Positions 18,451 to 27,848 of a stretch of DNA of 64,000 nucleotides are shown here, piece by piece. The translations under genes were made by a program, and so were the position numbers. Each line of letters opens with the position of its first letter. Within the stretch, counting starts at the first letter, position 1. The stretch lies in contig NZ_MUZV01000007.1 in assembly GCF_002000025.1 (NCBI RefSeq), forward strand, positions 186,001 through 250,000. Direction: 5' to 3'. The notes under the pieces are model-generated. The model was not told the DNA's origin and did not search any database. It was given only the letters and a program-made list of their open reading frames with translations. This DNA is from Cognaticolwellia aestuarii. GTDB lineage: Bacteria > Pseudomonadota > Gammaproteobacteria > Enterobacterales > Alteromonadaceae.

Positions 18451-19437
18451 ATGCTGAAAAAGCGAGTGTTAGTTACTGGAGCAGATGGTTTTATTGGCTC
18501 TCATCTTGTTGAGTTGTTGTTAGTTAATAATTATCAAGTTACCGCATTGGCACAATATAATTCATTTAACTCCTGGGGTTGGCTAGATAGTATTTCAGCA
18601 CATCCAGACTTAACAGTGGTTAGTGGCGATGTTCGTGATCCACACTTTTGTCAAAAAATTAGCCAAAATATTGATGTGATATTTCATTTAGCGGCGCTAA
18701 TTGCAATTCCTTATTCTTATAGCGCTCCACAAAGTTATGTTGAAACTAACATTAGTGGCACTTTAAATTTGTGTCAGGCAGCAGTAGACAATCAAGTCAG
18801 TCGCTTCGTACACACATCGACAAGTGAAGTTTACGGTACGGCTCAATATGTGCCAATTGATGAGAAGCATCCACTACAAGCTCAATCACCATATAGCGCT
18901 TCCAAAATTGGTGCTGACGCGATGGCGATGAGTTTTTATAATGCTTTTGACTTACCCCTAAGTATCGCTCGACCATTTAACACTTATGGCCCTAGGCAAT
19001 CAGCCCGTGCAATTATTCCAACCATTATTAGTCAAATAGCTAACGGTGAAAAAAAAATAAAATTAGGCGATTTAACACCAACGCGTGATTTTAATTATGT
19101 CGCTGATACTTGTCGTGGTTTTTTGGCCATCGCCGAAAGTGAGCAAGCGATTGGTGAAGTAATTAATATTGGTTCAAACTTCGAAATTAGCATGGCAGAT
19201 ACCTTAAATTTAATTAAAGAAATTATGCACAGCGATGTCGAATTTGTTACTGATATGCAAAGAATTCGACCTGAAAAATCAGAAGTTTTTCGTCTTTGGT
19301 GTGACAATAATAAAATAATAGACTTAACAGGCTTTACACCAAAGTTTTCAATCAAAGAAGGCCTGACTGAAACGGTTAATTGGTTTTTAAAGCCTGATAA
19401 TCTAAAGCAATACAAACACAATATTTATAATGTCTAA
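18451..19437 (+). CDS. legB: LegB-like NAD-dependent nucleotide-sugar 4,6-dehydratase
   Basis: First step of legionaminic-acid-type sugar synthesis: dehydration of a nucleotide-linked GlcNAc. The 328-residue extended SDR protein has the NAD-binding VLVTGADGFIGSHLVELL (residues 6-23), the LegB-type QYNSFNSWGWLDS segment and the catalytic YSASK motif (Tyr148, Lys152). It begins a five-gene run whose reading order follows the pathway. The usual next gene, aminotransferase legC, is absent here. The ribosome site is weak. LegB rather than PseB is inferred from the NSFNSWGWLD motif. Confidence 0.85.
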   Translation: MLKKRVLVTGADGFIGSHLVELLLVNNYQVTALAQYNSFNSWGWLDSISAHPDLTVVSGDVRDPHFCQKISQNIDVIFHLAALIAIPYSYSAPQSYVETNISGTLNLCQAAVDNQVSRFVHTSTSEVYGTAQYVPIDEKHPLQAQSPYSASKIGADAMAMSFYNAFDLPLSIARPFNTYGPRQSARAIIPTIISQIANGEKKIKLGDLTPTRDFNYVADTCRGFLAIAESEQAIGEVINIGSNFEISMADTLNLIKEIMHSDVEFVTDMQRIRPEKSEVFRLWCDNNKIIDLTGFTPKFSIKEGLTETVNWFLKPDNLKQYKHNIYNV

Positions 19438-19460
19438 ACTGTGATTTGAGGCAAGATAAG

Positions 19461-20621
19461 ATGAGGAATATTGCAGTTTTTACTGGTACTCGTGCTGAAT
19501 ATAGTTTGTTGTTCTTTTTATTAAAACTCTTGGAAAATGATGAAGATATTAACTTACAGCTTTTTGTCGGGGGCAGTCATTTATCGTATAAGTTCGGTCA
19601 TACCGTTGATCAAATCATACTGGATGGCTTTGAGATAACGCAAAAACTCGATTTTCTTTTACCCTCAGAAGACGAGAATACGGTGGCAAAGTCTTTAGCA
19701 TTAGCAATAACTACCGCATCCGATGCTATTGTTGAGCACTCGCCAGAAGCGATCGTTTTATTAGGTGATCGGTATGAGGCATTAGGAGTTGCTCAGGCTG
19801 CTATGTTAAATAGAGTACCTATTGTGCACATTCACGGTGGAGAAGTCACAGAAGGTGCCTATGATGACGCGATAAGGCATGCAATTAGCAAATTATCTCA
19901 TATTCACTTCACTGCTACTGAAGTTTATCGACAAAGAGTAATTCAGCTTGGAGAAAACCCAGAGCATGTCTTTAATGTTGGTGCGCCAGGCATTGACAGC
20001 ATTAAACAGCTGAGCTTATTGAGTCGTGAAGAGTTGAGTACACAATTGGCTAATAGGTTGGTAAAACCTTATTTTTTAGTGACATACCATCCTGTAACAC
20101 TATCAAAAAACGGTGCTGTTGATGGCTTGAAACACTTGTTACTAGCGCTGGAGCACTTCAAAGAATTTCAAATAATCATCACATATCCGAATGCTGATCA
20201 TTTTGGTAATGAAATTATTGAATGCTTAAATCGTTATGCCAAACAACATCAAGAGCGAGTGGTATTAGTGAAAAGTTTAGGGCAATTGCGTTACCTTTCA
20301 GCGATAAAACATGCCGCAGCTGTGGTGGGTAATACTTCGAGTGGGCTTATAGAAGTTCCTTCGTTCAACGTACCTACCGTTAATATTGGTAATCGACAAA
20401 AAGGTCGTATCGCTGGCGCAAGTGTTATTCATTGTGAGGATAATTTTGAAGCTATTTTATATGCGATAAAAAAGGCCATTTCAAGCGGTTTCAAAAATGC
20501 GATTGCCTCAACGTCCAATCCGTATGGTCATGGCGGCTCTTCACAGGCTATATACAGCAAAATAAAGACTACTAAGTTTGACGGTATTATCCATAAAAAA
20601 TTTTTTGATCTTTCTTTTTAA
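19461..20621 (+). CDS. legG: LegG/NeuC-like hydrolysing UDP-sugar 2-epimerase
   Basis: Removes the nucleotide while inverting C2, giving the free hexosamine used by the nonulosonate synthase. The 386-residue protein starts MRNIAVFTGTRAEYSLL (the UDP-GlcNAc 2-epimerase signature) and has AIVLLGDRYEALGVAQAA, IVHIHGGEVTEGAYDDAIRH and GNTSSGLIEVPSFNVPTVNI, the donor-binding and catalytic blocks of NeuC/LegG. ATG at 19461 is chosen because GAGG (19448-19451) is 9 bp upstream. It begins 23 bp after legB, where legC is expected. Confidence 0.88.
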   Translation: MRNIAVFTGTRAEYSLLFFLLKLLENDEDINLQLFVGGSHLSYKFGHTVDQIILDGFEITQKLDFLLPSEDENTVAKSLALAITTASDAIVEHSPEAIVLLGDRYEALGVAQAAMLNRVPIVHIHGGEVTEGAYDDAIRHAISKLSHIHFTATEVYRQRVIQLGENPEHVFNVGAPGIDSIKQLSLLSREELSTQLANRLVKPYFLVTYHPVTLSKNGAVDGLKHLLLALEHFKEFQIIITYPNADHFGNEIIECLNRYAKQHQERVVLVKSLGQLRYLSAIKHAAAVVGNTSSGLIEVPSFNVPTVNIGNRQKGRIAGASVIHCEDNFEAILYAIKKAISSGFKNAIASTSNPYGHGGSSQAIYSKIKTTKFDGIIHKKFFDLSF

Positions 20622-20653
20622 TAAACTAATCATACTTGTCTAAAGAGGTTCAT

Positions 20654-21739
20654 GTGAGTTCGACATTAATTATTGCAGAAGCAGGTGTTAATCATAATGG
20701 CCAGCTAGACCTTGCATACCAACTTGTCGATGCAGCTGTTAAAGCCGGTGTCGATATCATAAAATTTCAAACCTTTAAGGCCGAAAATCTTGTAACGCGA
20801 GAAGCTGAGCAAGCAGATTATCAAAAAATTAACACCGATATAGTGGAGTCACAATACACTATGTTGAAAAAACTTGAGTTAACCTTTGATGAGCACTTGT
20901 TAGTGCACGATTATTGCCAACGTCAAGGTATTGCCTATTTATCTACAGCATTTGACGCCCAAAGCTTAGAATTTTTAATACAAGATATAGACTTAGCGAT
21001 ATTAAAAATACCGTCAGGTGAATTAACTAATACGCCTTTACTTCTTGAGCATGCCTATACTGGGCGACGTTTAATTGTTTCAACTGGCATGGCCACTTTA
21101 GCTGATATTAAGTTAGCACTAGGTGTGATAGCTTTTGGTTTTTTGAATCGCACAGATAAAACGAGTGAGCCAAGCTTAGCGGCATTTAGTGCTGCGTATG
21201 ACAGCGCTGCAGGGAAAAAGCTACTAGCAGAAAATGTGTCGCTTTTGCACTGCACTACAGAATATCCTGCGCCAATAGAGGAAGTTAACCTGAACGCTAT
21301 GGCACTGATGCATGATGAATTTTCTTTACCTATTGGTTATTCAGATCACACAAAAGGGATATTAATTCCTGCTATAGCGGTGGCAAAAGGCGCTGTTATT
21401 ATTGAGAAGCATTTTACTTTGAGTCGAAATATGCAGGGGCCTGATCATAAAGCGTCTTTAGAGCCAGAAGAATTAGAGCAGATGGTAAAAGATATAAGGC
21501 AGGTGGAGCTAGCACTTGGTCGTAAAGTTAAAGCACCTACCATTAGCGAGCAAAAAAACATTGTGGTTGCTCGCAAAAGCATTGTAGCAAGCCAGTCGAT
21601 TAAACAAGGCGAATACTATAGTGTTGATAATTTGACGGTATTAAGGCCTGGAGGTGGCATCTCGCCAGTTAATTATTTTAATTTATTGGGTACTCAAGCG
21701 AATAAAGATTATGATTCAGGTGAGTTAATTACATTGTAG
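20654..21739 (+). CDS. legI: LegI/NeuB-like nonulosonate synthase
   Basis: Condenses a six-carbon amino sugar with phosphoenolpyruvate to make the nine-carbon sialic-acid-like sugar. The 361-residue protein has the NeuB TIM-barrel motifs IIAEAGVNHNGQLDLAYQLV, IKFQTFKAENLVT, LLHCTTEYPAP and IGYSDHTKG, and a C-terminal SAF (antifreeze-like) domain from about residue 300 (VARKSIVASQSIKQGEYYS, LRPGGGI). GTG at 20654 is chosen behind AAAGAGG; a TTG at 20636 is upstream of that site. LegI rather than PseI is inferred from context. Confidence 0.9.
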   Translation: MSSTLIIAEAGVNHNGQLDLAYQLVDAAVKAGVDIIKFQTFKAENLVTREAEQADYQKINTDIVESQYTMLKKLELTFDEHLLVHDYCQRQGIAYLSTAFDAQSLEFLIQDIDLAILKIPSGELTNTPLLLEHAYTGRRLIVSTGMATLADIKLALGVIAFGFLNRTDKTSEPSLAAFSAAYDSAAGKKLLAENVSLLHCTTEYPAPIEEVNLNAMALMHDEFSLPIGYSDHTKGILIPAIAVAKGAVIIEKHFTLSRNMQGPDHKASLEPEELEQMVKDIRQVELALGRKVKAPTISEQKNIVVARKSIVASQSIKQGEYYSVDNLTVLRPGGGISPVNYFNLLGTQANKDYDSGELITL

Positions 21740-21747
21740 AGAGTTAA

Positions 21748-21776
21748 TTGGCTCAAAAATTGTATTGAATTATTAT
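21748..21776 (+). promoter_or_regulatory. Possible sigma-70 promoter of the ptmE-legF pair
   Basis: TTGGCT (4 of 6 to consensus) and TATTAT (5 of 6) are spaced 17 bp apart in the 101-bp gap between legI and the next gene, the largest gap inside the sugar cluster. In such AT-rich DNA chance matches are common. Confidence 0.3.
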
Positions 21777-21840
21777 AAATGTAAACAAGCCCGTCAATAA
21801 TCGCTTTGATAGTGCGAGTAAATTATATGTGGAGCAAAGC

Positions 21841-22908
21841 ATGGGACATAAATGGCAGGATATCTTGGTATCGCCCACAACGTCTATGGAAGAAACGATT
21901 ACAGTTATAGACAAAGGCGCACTAAAACTTGCGTTAGTTGTCAATAATGATAATCAACTACTTGGTGTGGTGACAGATGGTGATATTAGACGAGCGCTAA
22001 TAAAGCATCTTAGTATGGATTCCGAGATCCAGTTGGTTATGCATACCACTCCATTGATAGCGCCGCCAGACACTTCGCGTACTAAATTGCTTAATATGAT
22101 GAACGCAAAAGGGCTTACGGCTATCCCAATTGTAAAAAATTCTCGAGTAATTGGTTTAGAAACTTTACAGAAAGTTATGGATGCCAAACGTTACGATAAC
22201 CCTGTATTTTTAATGGCAGGTGGCTTTGGTACTCGGCTAAAACCTTTGACAGATAACTGCCCTAAGCCACTATTAAAATTGGGTGACAAGCCGATACTGG
22301 AAACTATTCTAGAGAACTTTATTAGCTGTGGATTCCACCAATTCTATATCTCAACGCACTATATGCCTGAAGCAATACGCTTGCACTTTGGTGATGGTGA
22401 AAAGTGGAATGTTGATATTCACTATGTTCATGAAGATACACCTTTAGGTACTGGCGGAAGCCTTGGTTTACTGCCAAATAACTTACCTGATTTGCCTATT
22501 ATTATGATGAATGGTGATGTACTCACTAAAATAGATTTTGAACAACTTCTAGAGTACCACAATCAACACCAGCCACTTTGTACTATGTGTGTTAGAGAAG
22601 ATGAATACCAGGTACCTTATGGGGTGGTTGAGGCAGATGAGAGTCGTATCATAAGTTTAGTAGAAAAACCTATCCATAAGTATTTCATTAATGCTGGGGT
22701 TTATGTCGTTAGCCGACAGTTGGCCAACACAGTGAGCGAAAATCAGCGAGTTGATATGACAGACTTAATCGAAACAGCGATTACTAATGATCACTATATA
22801 GCCATGTTCCCTGTGCATGAATATTGGTTAGATATTGGTAAAATGGTTGATTTTTATCAGGCACAAAAGGACGTAATGCAAGGTGGGCGTTTTGATGGCG
22901 GAAACTAG
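21841..22908 (+). CDS. ptmE: PtmE-like nucleotidyltransferase with N-terminal CBS domains
   Basis: A 355-residue protein with a CBS pair at residues ~1-118 (LALVVNNDNQLLGVVTDGDIRRAL; GLTAIPIVKNSRVIGLETLQ) and a sugar-phosphate nucleotidyltransferase domain from ~122 (FLMAGGFGTRLKPLTDNCPKP, the NTP-binding loop). In Campylobacter, PtmE makes GDP-glucosamine as the entry substrate of legionaminic acid synthesis. That role is inferred from architecture and neighbours. ATG at 21841 lies 7 bp after GGAG; a GTG at 21829 is the alternative. The gene overlaps the next by 14 bp. Confidence 0.85.
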   Translation: MGHKWQDILVSPTTSMEETITVIDKGALKLALVVNNDNQLLGVVTDGDIRRALIKHLSMDSEIQLVMHTTPLIAPPDTSRTKLLNMMNAKGLTAIPIVKNSRVIGLETLQKVMDAKRYDNPVFLMAGGFGTRLKPLTDNCPKPLLKLGDKPILETILENFISCGFHQFYISTHYMPEAIRLHFGDGEKWNVDIHYVHEDTPLGTGGSLGLLPNNLPDLPIIMMNGDVLTKIDFEQLLEYHNQHQPLCTMCVREDEYQVPYGVVEADESRIISLVEKPIHKYFINAGVYVVSRQLANTVSENQRVDMTDLIETAITNDHYIAMFPVHEYWLDIGKMVDFYQAQKDVMQGGRFDGGN

Positions 22909-23629
22909 TGATATGAAGCCTGGACAGAAGCAAGGTTCACGAATTTTAGCGATTATTCCTGCGCGTGCAGGTAGTAAAAGGTTACCGGGTAAAAATAGTA
23001 AATTATTATGCAGTAAGCCTTTGATTCAATGGACTATTGAAGCAGCAAAGCAATCGACACACTTGACTGATATTCTAGTCAGCACTGATAGCGAAGAAAT
23101 TGCCTGTATTGCACAAAAATGCGGGCTAGCAGTGCCTTTTATGCGACCAGAAGTTTATGCGGGCGACAAATCAACGGCTATCGATGTGATTGAACATGTT
23201 GTTAGCCACCTACGTCAAGAGCGTAAACATTATGATTATATTCTTTGGTTGCAACCCACTTCACCACTAAGGACAAATGATGATATTGATGGTGCGGTAG
23301 AGTTTCTAATGGCAAAGAATGCTGATGCTGTAGTGAGTGTCTGCGAATGTGATCACTCCCCATTATGGAGTAATACACTTGACGCTGAGCAGAGTATGGA
23401 AAACTTTTTGGATCCATTTGTTAAAAATAACCCACGCAGTCAGGCCTTACCTGAATACTATCGGTTGAATGGCGCTATATACATAGCTCGAACAGAAAGA
23501 TTGTTAGAGGAAAAAAGTTTCTTTTTAGAACGCAATATTTTTGCTTATAAGATGGCTAAAGAATCATCGGTAGATATCGACAGTGCCTTGGACTTCAAGC
23601 TTGCTGAATTACTATTAGCTGAACGCTAA
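22895..23629 (+). CDS. legF: LegF-like CMP-nonulosonate synthetase
   Basis: Activates the nonulosonate with CTP to give the donor used by glycosyltransferases. The 244-residue protein has the CMP-sialate synthetase signature ILAIIPARAGSKRLPGKN (residues ~16-33), STDSEEIACIAQKCG and LQPTSPLRTNDDIDGAVE. ATG at 22895 is preceded by AAGGTGGG and overlaps the upstream gene by 14 bp, indicating coupled translation. It is the last plus-strand gene of the sugar cluster, convergent with the MAF operon. Confidence 0.88.
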   Translation: MAETSDMKPGQKQGSRILAIIPARAGSKRLPGKNSKLLCSKPLIQWTIEAAKQSTHLTDILVSTDSEEIACIAQKCGLAVPFMRPEVYAGDKSTAIDVIEHVVSHLRQERKHYDYILWLQPTSPLRTNDDIDGAVEFLMAKNADAVVSVCECDHSPLWSNTLDAEQSMENFLDPFVKNNPRSQALPEYYRLNGAIYIARTERLLEEKSFFLERNIFAYKMAKESSVDIDSALDFKLAELLLAER

Positions 23630-23672
23630 AGTAAATAGACTCATACTAAATTTAGCTTTACCACTTTAAACA

Positions 23673-23719
23673 TAACGACAATACTTTTACTTTTGTCTTG
23701 ATGAAAAGTCTTGTCGTTA
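23673..23719. terminator. Long hairpin between convergent operons
   Basis: TAACGACAATACTTTT (23673-23688) and AAAAGTCTTGTCGTTA (23704-23719) pair at 15 of 16 positions around a 15-nt loop. It lies between legF and the converging MAF operon. Function as a bidirectional terminator is inferred from position; there is no strict U tract on the plus side. Confidence 0.6.
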
Positions 23720-23741
23720 ATAACGTTAATAACGTTAATAA
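23715..23741. repeat. Three tandem copies of CGTTAATAA
   Basis: Copies at 23715, 23724 and 23733 are identical 9-mers. The first overlaps the right arm of the adjacent hairpin, and the array ends a few bases before the stop codon of the long MAF gene on the other strand. Confidence 0.9.
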
Positions 23742-23745
23742 TTTA

Positions 23746-26229
23746 TTATTTATTGCGTTGTATCTTTTCCATATATACTTTTGCTCTGACATGTTCATTA
23801 TCTTGTGCCAGTACCATCTCAAAGGCTAATTTTGCCGCTTCTGATGCACCATTTTCGAAGTAAAAAACGCCTAAATTACACCACATAAAAATATCACCGG
23901 GGTGGCTTTGTAGAAAGTCAGTATAGCATGCGGTTGCTGCTTCTTTATCACCCAACAGCAAGAGTAATTTTGCATATTGAGGAATATAGATATTGGCGAT
24001 GCTTGTTAAGTGTTTAAGGCAAGCTTTAGCTAAGTCATAATTTTCTAATTTAAATGCAATACTGGCAATTTGTTGCAATTCATCTTCAAGGATTTCTTCA
24101 TCGGGTAATTGTTCAAAATACGCTAAAGCTTGAGGTTCATCTTTAGTCGCCGTAAAAAAATAAGCTAAACATAAATGATATAAAGATGTTGCTTCTTGGT
24201 TAGTTTGCGTAAGTAACTTTAAACTTTGCGCTAAGGTTTGCAGAGCCGCAATATTTTTTTGATGAAAAAGCGTGATAACTTTTCGCCTAACACCGTATAG
24301 TGACGCTTCTTTTTTGGTTCGCTCTAAATGGCGAGTATTCTCATTTGCTATTATGTCATTAAACTGCTGCTCAAATGAGCTGAACTTTGCTCGTAAATCA
24401 TCTGACAATGTTTCTTTTTGTATAGCCTGCTTAGTTAACCAGTTTTTGGCGCGACCCACGTTGTTATCTTGTTGCCACTGCTCAAGTAATGCCGCAATAT
24501 TTGGTTTTGCTTTTTGCTCTTCAATACGACTTAATATTCTGCTACGCGTACTATCTAAATGGAAGAGCAAAGTTGAGCAAGTATCAATATATGCTTGATA
24601 ATATAACTGCCCTGTCTGCTCTAGTTTTTCATCAGACCATTCGGCTGAAGAATTTGTTTGTGCAGATTTAATAAACTTGTCAATGCCAAAGTTTTTCACA
24701 AACTTTGCTGCTCTCTTATATTTAGTATTTAACTGCTGCTCAATTTTGTCCATGATGACTTTGTGTTTAAAGTTATCACTTTCTTTACCTTTGTCTTTAA
24801 ACAGTTGTTCATTCGCTTGCAGAGCATCTTGCGCAAGTAAACTGATTTTTTTCACGTGCGCTAATATTTTTTCCACTTGCTTAAGCACAACATTATAATC
24901 TTGAGTAATGACATTGTTGGCTTTTTCTGGAATTAATTGATTGATTTTACCTTTAAAGTTGCACTGCTCATCAACAAAGCTTAGCGCCTCGGTTGGTATG
25001 TAATTAATATTATCAACTTTTGCGGCATTAGCTGATAAGTTATAAATATCGGTATTGTTGTTTTTTGCTCTTAATGCCTCAATAGCTAACCCTTCAGCAG
25101 CTTGTTCAAAAACAATTAAGGTTTCAACTGTCTTTGCACTGTATGTTTCTACCCACTTACCAGATTGCCCAAGTGTCGGTCCTATTTTTGCTTCATTACT
25201 TCCTGATGCATGGGTAACACCTTTATCTGAAAAACACAGATCAACACCGGATAGCAAAATATTGCTAAACCCCATATCAATAGCAACTTTTAGTGCGGTA
25301 TTTGTAACGGTTGGCCCGCATGACATTAAGTTCTGATCATCATCCTTAACATCCCAAGGATATCGACGGTCCATGTAAACACTTTTGCCAGGCCATTGCC
25401 CAAGCAACAAAGGTGTGACGTTATTACTATGAATAAAAAGGACTGTATTAGGAAAAAGTAATTGTTCTTTAGAGACGTCAAAACTTATTTCAAAAGGATC
25501 AACAGAAACTACAATGTCAGGTGTAATGCCCACTTGTAATAGTTTTTTTGCGATGCGAGATACGGCCATAATAACCACATGTTGATGGTTCTGCTTTAGC
25601 CACTCAATATTCTCATCTAATGAAGGTCCGCCAGCGAGTAATACACAAGTTTCAGTGGTGAACTGACCTTTAAGCGTACTAGCAGGAGTATTATTCTCAC
25701 AAATGTTTGTTAACTGTGTACTCATAAAAGGCGACACAGCGAGTGCGGCACGTGTAAAAAAACGCAAGCTTTCAAAACTCTGCTCAAACGACAGAATAGC
25801 GCTAGTGTAATCAGGCAAGAAAGAGTCAATTGCAGCTAAAGATTTAATAAACTGACAATTATCTTTAAATAAATATAGTTCTATACCAAATACTGCAGCT
25901 TGATCTTGCCAGTCATCTATTGCGCAGATGGCAATATGTTCGGGCAAGTCATCAAGGTCAATTTTACGTCCAAGTGACTGAAGTATTTGGGGTAATTCGA
26001 TAAACAGGTAGCGAGTGTCGTCAGGTAGAGGCTGTTGTAATATATAATTAAATAACAAACCTGAATCAGTACCTAAAATAATATAAAAGCTATGTTCTTT
26101 TTCTAGCTTATCTTTATAAAGCCTTTTATATACAGATGCAGATGGTTCTTTATTAAAGCTGTTACGGTTAACCGTATATAAATACTCTTCATTAAATGAA
26201 GACGTTAAAAAACTTTCATTTACGTCCAT
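23746..26229 (-). CDS. Long motility-associated (MAF/DUF115) putative flagellin glycosyltransferase with TPR-like tail
   Basis: MAF proteins are required to attach nonulosonates to flagellin. The 827-residue protein has the MAF core: VLLAGGPSLDENIEWL (GGPSL at 200-204), VVSVDPFEISFD and CGPTVTNTALKVAIDMGFSN with LLSGVDLCFS. A Lys/Gln/Glu-rich helical region follows (about 430-660), then a TPR-like C-terminus (about 685-825: YHLCLAYFFTATKDEPQALA, MWCNLGVFYFENGASEAAKL). MAF cores also resemble the pterin pyrophosphokinase MptE, so generic annotation may mislead. It is the last gene of a four-gene operon, 9 bp after the radical SAM gene. Confidence 0.85.
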   Translation of the reverse strand: MDVNESFLTSSFNEEYLYTVNRNSFNKEPSASVYKRLYKDKLEKEHSFYIILGTDSGLLFNYILQQPLPDDTRYLFIELPQILQSLGRKIDLDDLPEHIAICAIDDWQDQAAVFGIELYLFKDNCQFIKSLAAIDSFLPDYTSAILSFEQSFESLRFFTRAALAVSPFMSTQLTNICENNTPASTLKGQFTTETCVLLAGGPSLDENIEWLKQNHQHVVIMAVSRIAKKLLQVGITPDIVVSVDPFEISFDVSKEQLLFPNTVLFIHSNNVTPLLLGQWPGKSVYMDRRYPWDVKDDDQNLMSCGPTVTNTALKVAIDMGFSNILLSGVDLCFSDKGVTHASGSNEAKIGPTLGQSGKWVETYSAKTVETLIVFEQAAEGLAIEALRAKNNNTDIYNLSANAAKVDNINYIPTEALSFVDEQCNFKGKINQLIPEKANNVITQDYNVVLKQVEKILAHVKKISLLAQDALQANEQLFKDKGKESDNFKHKVIMDKIEQQLNTKYKRAAKFVKNFGIDKFIKSAQTNSSAEWSDEKLEQTGQLYYQAYIDTCSTLLFHLDSTRSRILSRIEEQKAKPNIAALLEQWQQDNNVGRAKNWLTKQAIQKETLSDDLRAKFSSFEQQFNDIIANENTRHLERTKKEASLYGVRRKVITLFHQKNIAALQTLAQSLKLLTQTNQEATSLYHLCLAYFFTATKDEPQALAYFEQLPDEEILEDELQQIASIAFKLENYDLAKACLKHLTSIANIYIPQYAKLLLLLGDKEAATACYTDFLQSHPGDIFMWCNLGVFYFENGASEAAKLAFEMVLAQDNEHVRAKVYMEKIQRNK

Positions 26230-26238
26230 GGTACTCTC

Positions 26239-27837
26239 TTACTTAACGGCAATTGGCTCAACATTCACAACAGGTATTGCTAATGGGCCGGATACTCTTA
26301 GTGGCTTTAAATTAAAGGTAACTTTTGGCGCTGCCAACGGAGTAGTTAATGCTTGTGCATTACCCCAATGTTGTTCAGATTGCGCTAATAACCTAAGATC
26401 TTTTAAATAAACAATTTGCTGTAAGCCTAATAATTGCAAGGCAGAAAACTCATGTGAAATAACGGCAGTGATCTTACTTGCATCACCCAAATCCATAATG
26501 TAAGCCTCTAAATCACCACTATATTGTTCTAAAATAGAGTCTTTATATTGATAATACCATTCTGATCCTGGATACGGCGTTGCAAAATGTGGTTTAGCGG
26601 TAATACCAAGTTTTTTTATGGCTGTTATTGTGTTTCTAACACTTTCAAAGCTTTCTTCTGGAAAACCGATAATTATATTAGGGATTGGTTTTATACCTGA
26701 CTCTAAACATGTCGCAATACTATTGAAATTTTTTCTCGCGTTTGAGCCTTTACCTAAATTTTTCAAAATATTGGGATCGAAAGATTCTAGACCATAGACA
26801 AGGTGAGTACAGCCAGCTTCATGCATCAATTTTAATGTTGCTGGACGATGAAGGCCTGCGTGACTTGTACCATTCCAATGTACGCCTCGACAGTTTTCAT
26901 CGTGCTCAATACCCTGTGCTCGACAAGTTGGTTGTAAACCAGCCTCAATCCACTTAGCACAAAGCTCTTTTAACCATGTTCCTTTACTTGCTACATCCAT
27001 TGTCATTAAGTTTTCGTCAATAAAAGCTGCAAAGTCAATGTCATAGGTTTCATGTAAATGCTTCACCATGCTAACAATATAGTCAGGGCTGTGATATCGA
27101 ATATTACGACCATAGGTAAAAACTACATCATTGTCGCCATCGTCATTAGGCTCTATCAACATGTCGCCTGTTGTGCCAAGGTGCCAGCAATATTTGCAGG
27201 TTAAACCACAGCCGAAGCTACCATTAATATCCATTCTACGCTTAGAGGTGAATGATTCTTCGCTAAATAATGAGGCAGAGTTTTCGAAATAAATATCGAG
27301 AGGAAATAACTCCCATGCAGGCCAAGGGAGCTGGTCTAAATCGTGAATATTGGGTCTGACATTGGTTAAATGTGACTTTCCTGTCGTATCACGGTAAATT
27401 ACTCCAAGTATTTTTGAAAAATCTTTGTCATTATTATCAAGGCTTTTTAGTACTTCTGGAAAAGTGACAAAAGACTCTCCAATGCAGCCAACATCCAGCT
27501 CAGGAACCCAGCTGAAAATCTCATGTGGCATGCTAGTTAAGAAGCCACCACCAGCAATGATTGTTGCCTTAGGACTGGCCTTGCGAATTAATTTACAGGC
27601 TTGTTTTATATAATTGTATGACGTTGTTAAACCACCGATGCAAATGGCGTCCCACTCATCTGCTTGACAGACTTCTGAGATGGTCTCAATGGGTAAGCGC
27701 CAAGCATTAGCATCATAAACCTGTACTAAATGACCTTCTTTCATGGCAATCGCAGATAGCAGTGCTATACCGTATGGAATATGCCGTGGTACATCTTCTT
27801 CGCGAACTGTGGGGTTAATGAATAAAATTTTAGCCAT
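26239..27837 (-). CDS. B12-binding-domain radical SAM protein
   Basis: A 532-residue enzyme with an N-terminal cobalamin-binding-type Rossmann domain (about 1-135: ILFINPTVREEDVPRHIPYG, IICIGG-type strands, GCIGESFVTFPEVL) and a radical SAM domain with CxxxCxxC at Cys210, Cys214 and Cys217 for the 4Fe-4S cluster. Further motifs are LVYGLESFDPNILKNLGKG and PNIIIGFPEESFESV. B12-dependent radical SAM enzymes often methylate unactivated carbons. The substrate is unknown; position between two MAF genes suggests a flagellin glycan, flagellin itself or the adjacent small peptide (inference). Confidence 0.85.
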   Translation of the reverse strand: MAKILFINPTVREEDVPRHIPYGIALLSAIAMKEGHLVQVYDANAWRLPIETISEVCQADEWDAICIGGLTTSYNYIKQACKLIRKASPKATIIAGGGFLTSMPHEIFSWVPELDVGCIGESFVTFPEVLKSLDNNDKDFSKILGVIYRDTTGKSHLTNVRPNIHDLDQLPWPAWELFPLDIYFENSASLFSEESFTSKRRMDINGSFGCGLTCKYCWHLGTTGDMLIEPNDDGDNDVVFTYGRNIRYHSPDYIVSMVKHLHETYDIDFAAFIDENLMTMDVASKGTWLKELCAKWIEAGLQPTCRAQGIEHDENCRGVHWNGTSHAGLHRPATLKLMHEAGCTHLVYGLESFDPNILKNLGKGSNARKNFNSIATCLESGIKPIPNIIIGFPEESFESVRNTITAIKKLGITAKPHFATPYPGSEWYYQYKDSILEQYSGDLEAYIMDLGDASKITAVISHEFSALQLLGLQQIVYLKDLRLLAQSEQHWGNAQALTTPLAAPKVTFNLKPLRVSGPLAIPVVNVEPIAVK

Positions 27838-27848
27838 TTTGAATGTAC

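Noticed and set aside
26228-26410. Open frame on the plus strand across the MAF and radical SAM junction
   Set aside because: Antisense to well-supported genes, short and without a ribosome site.
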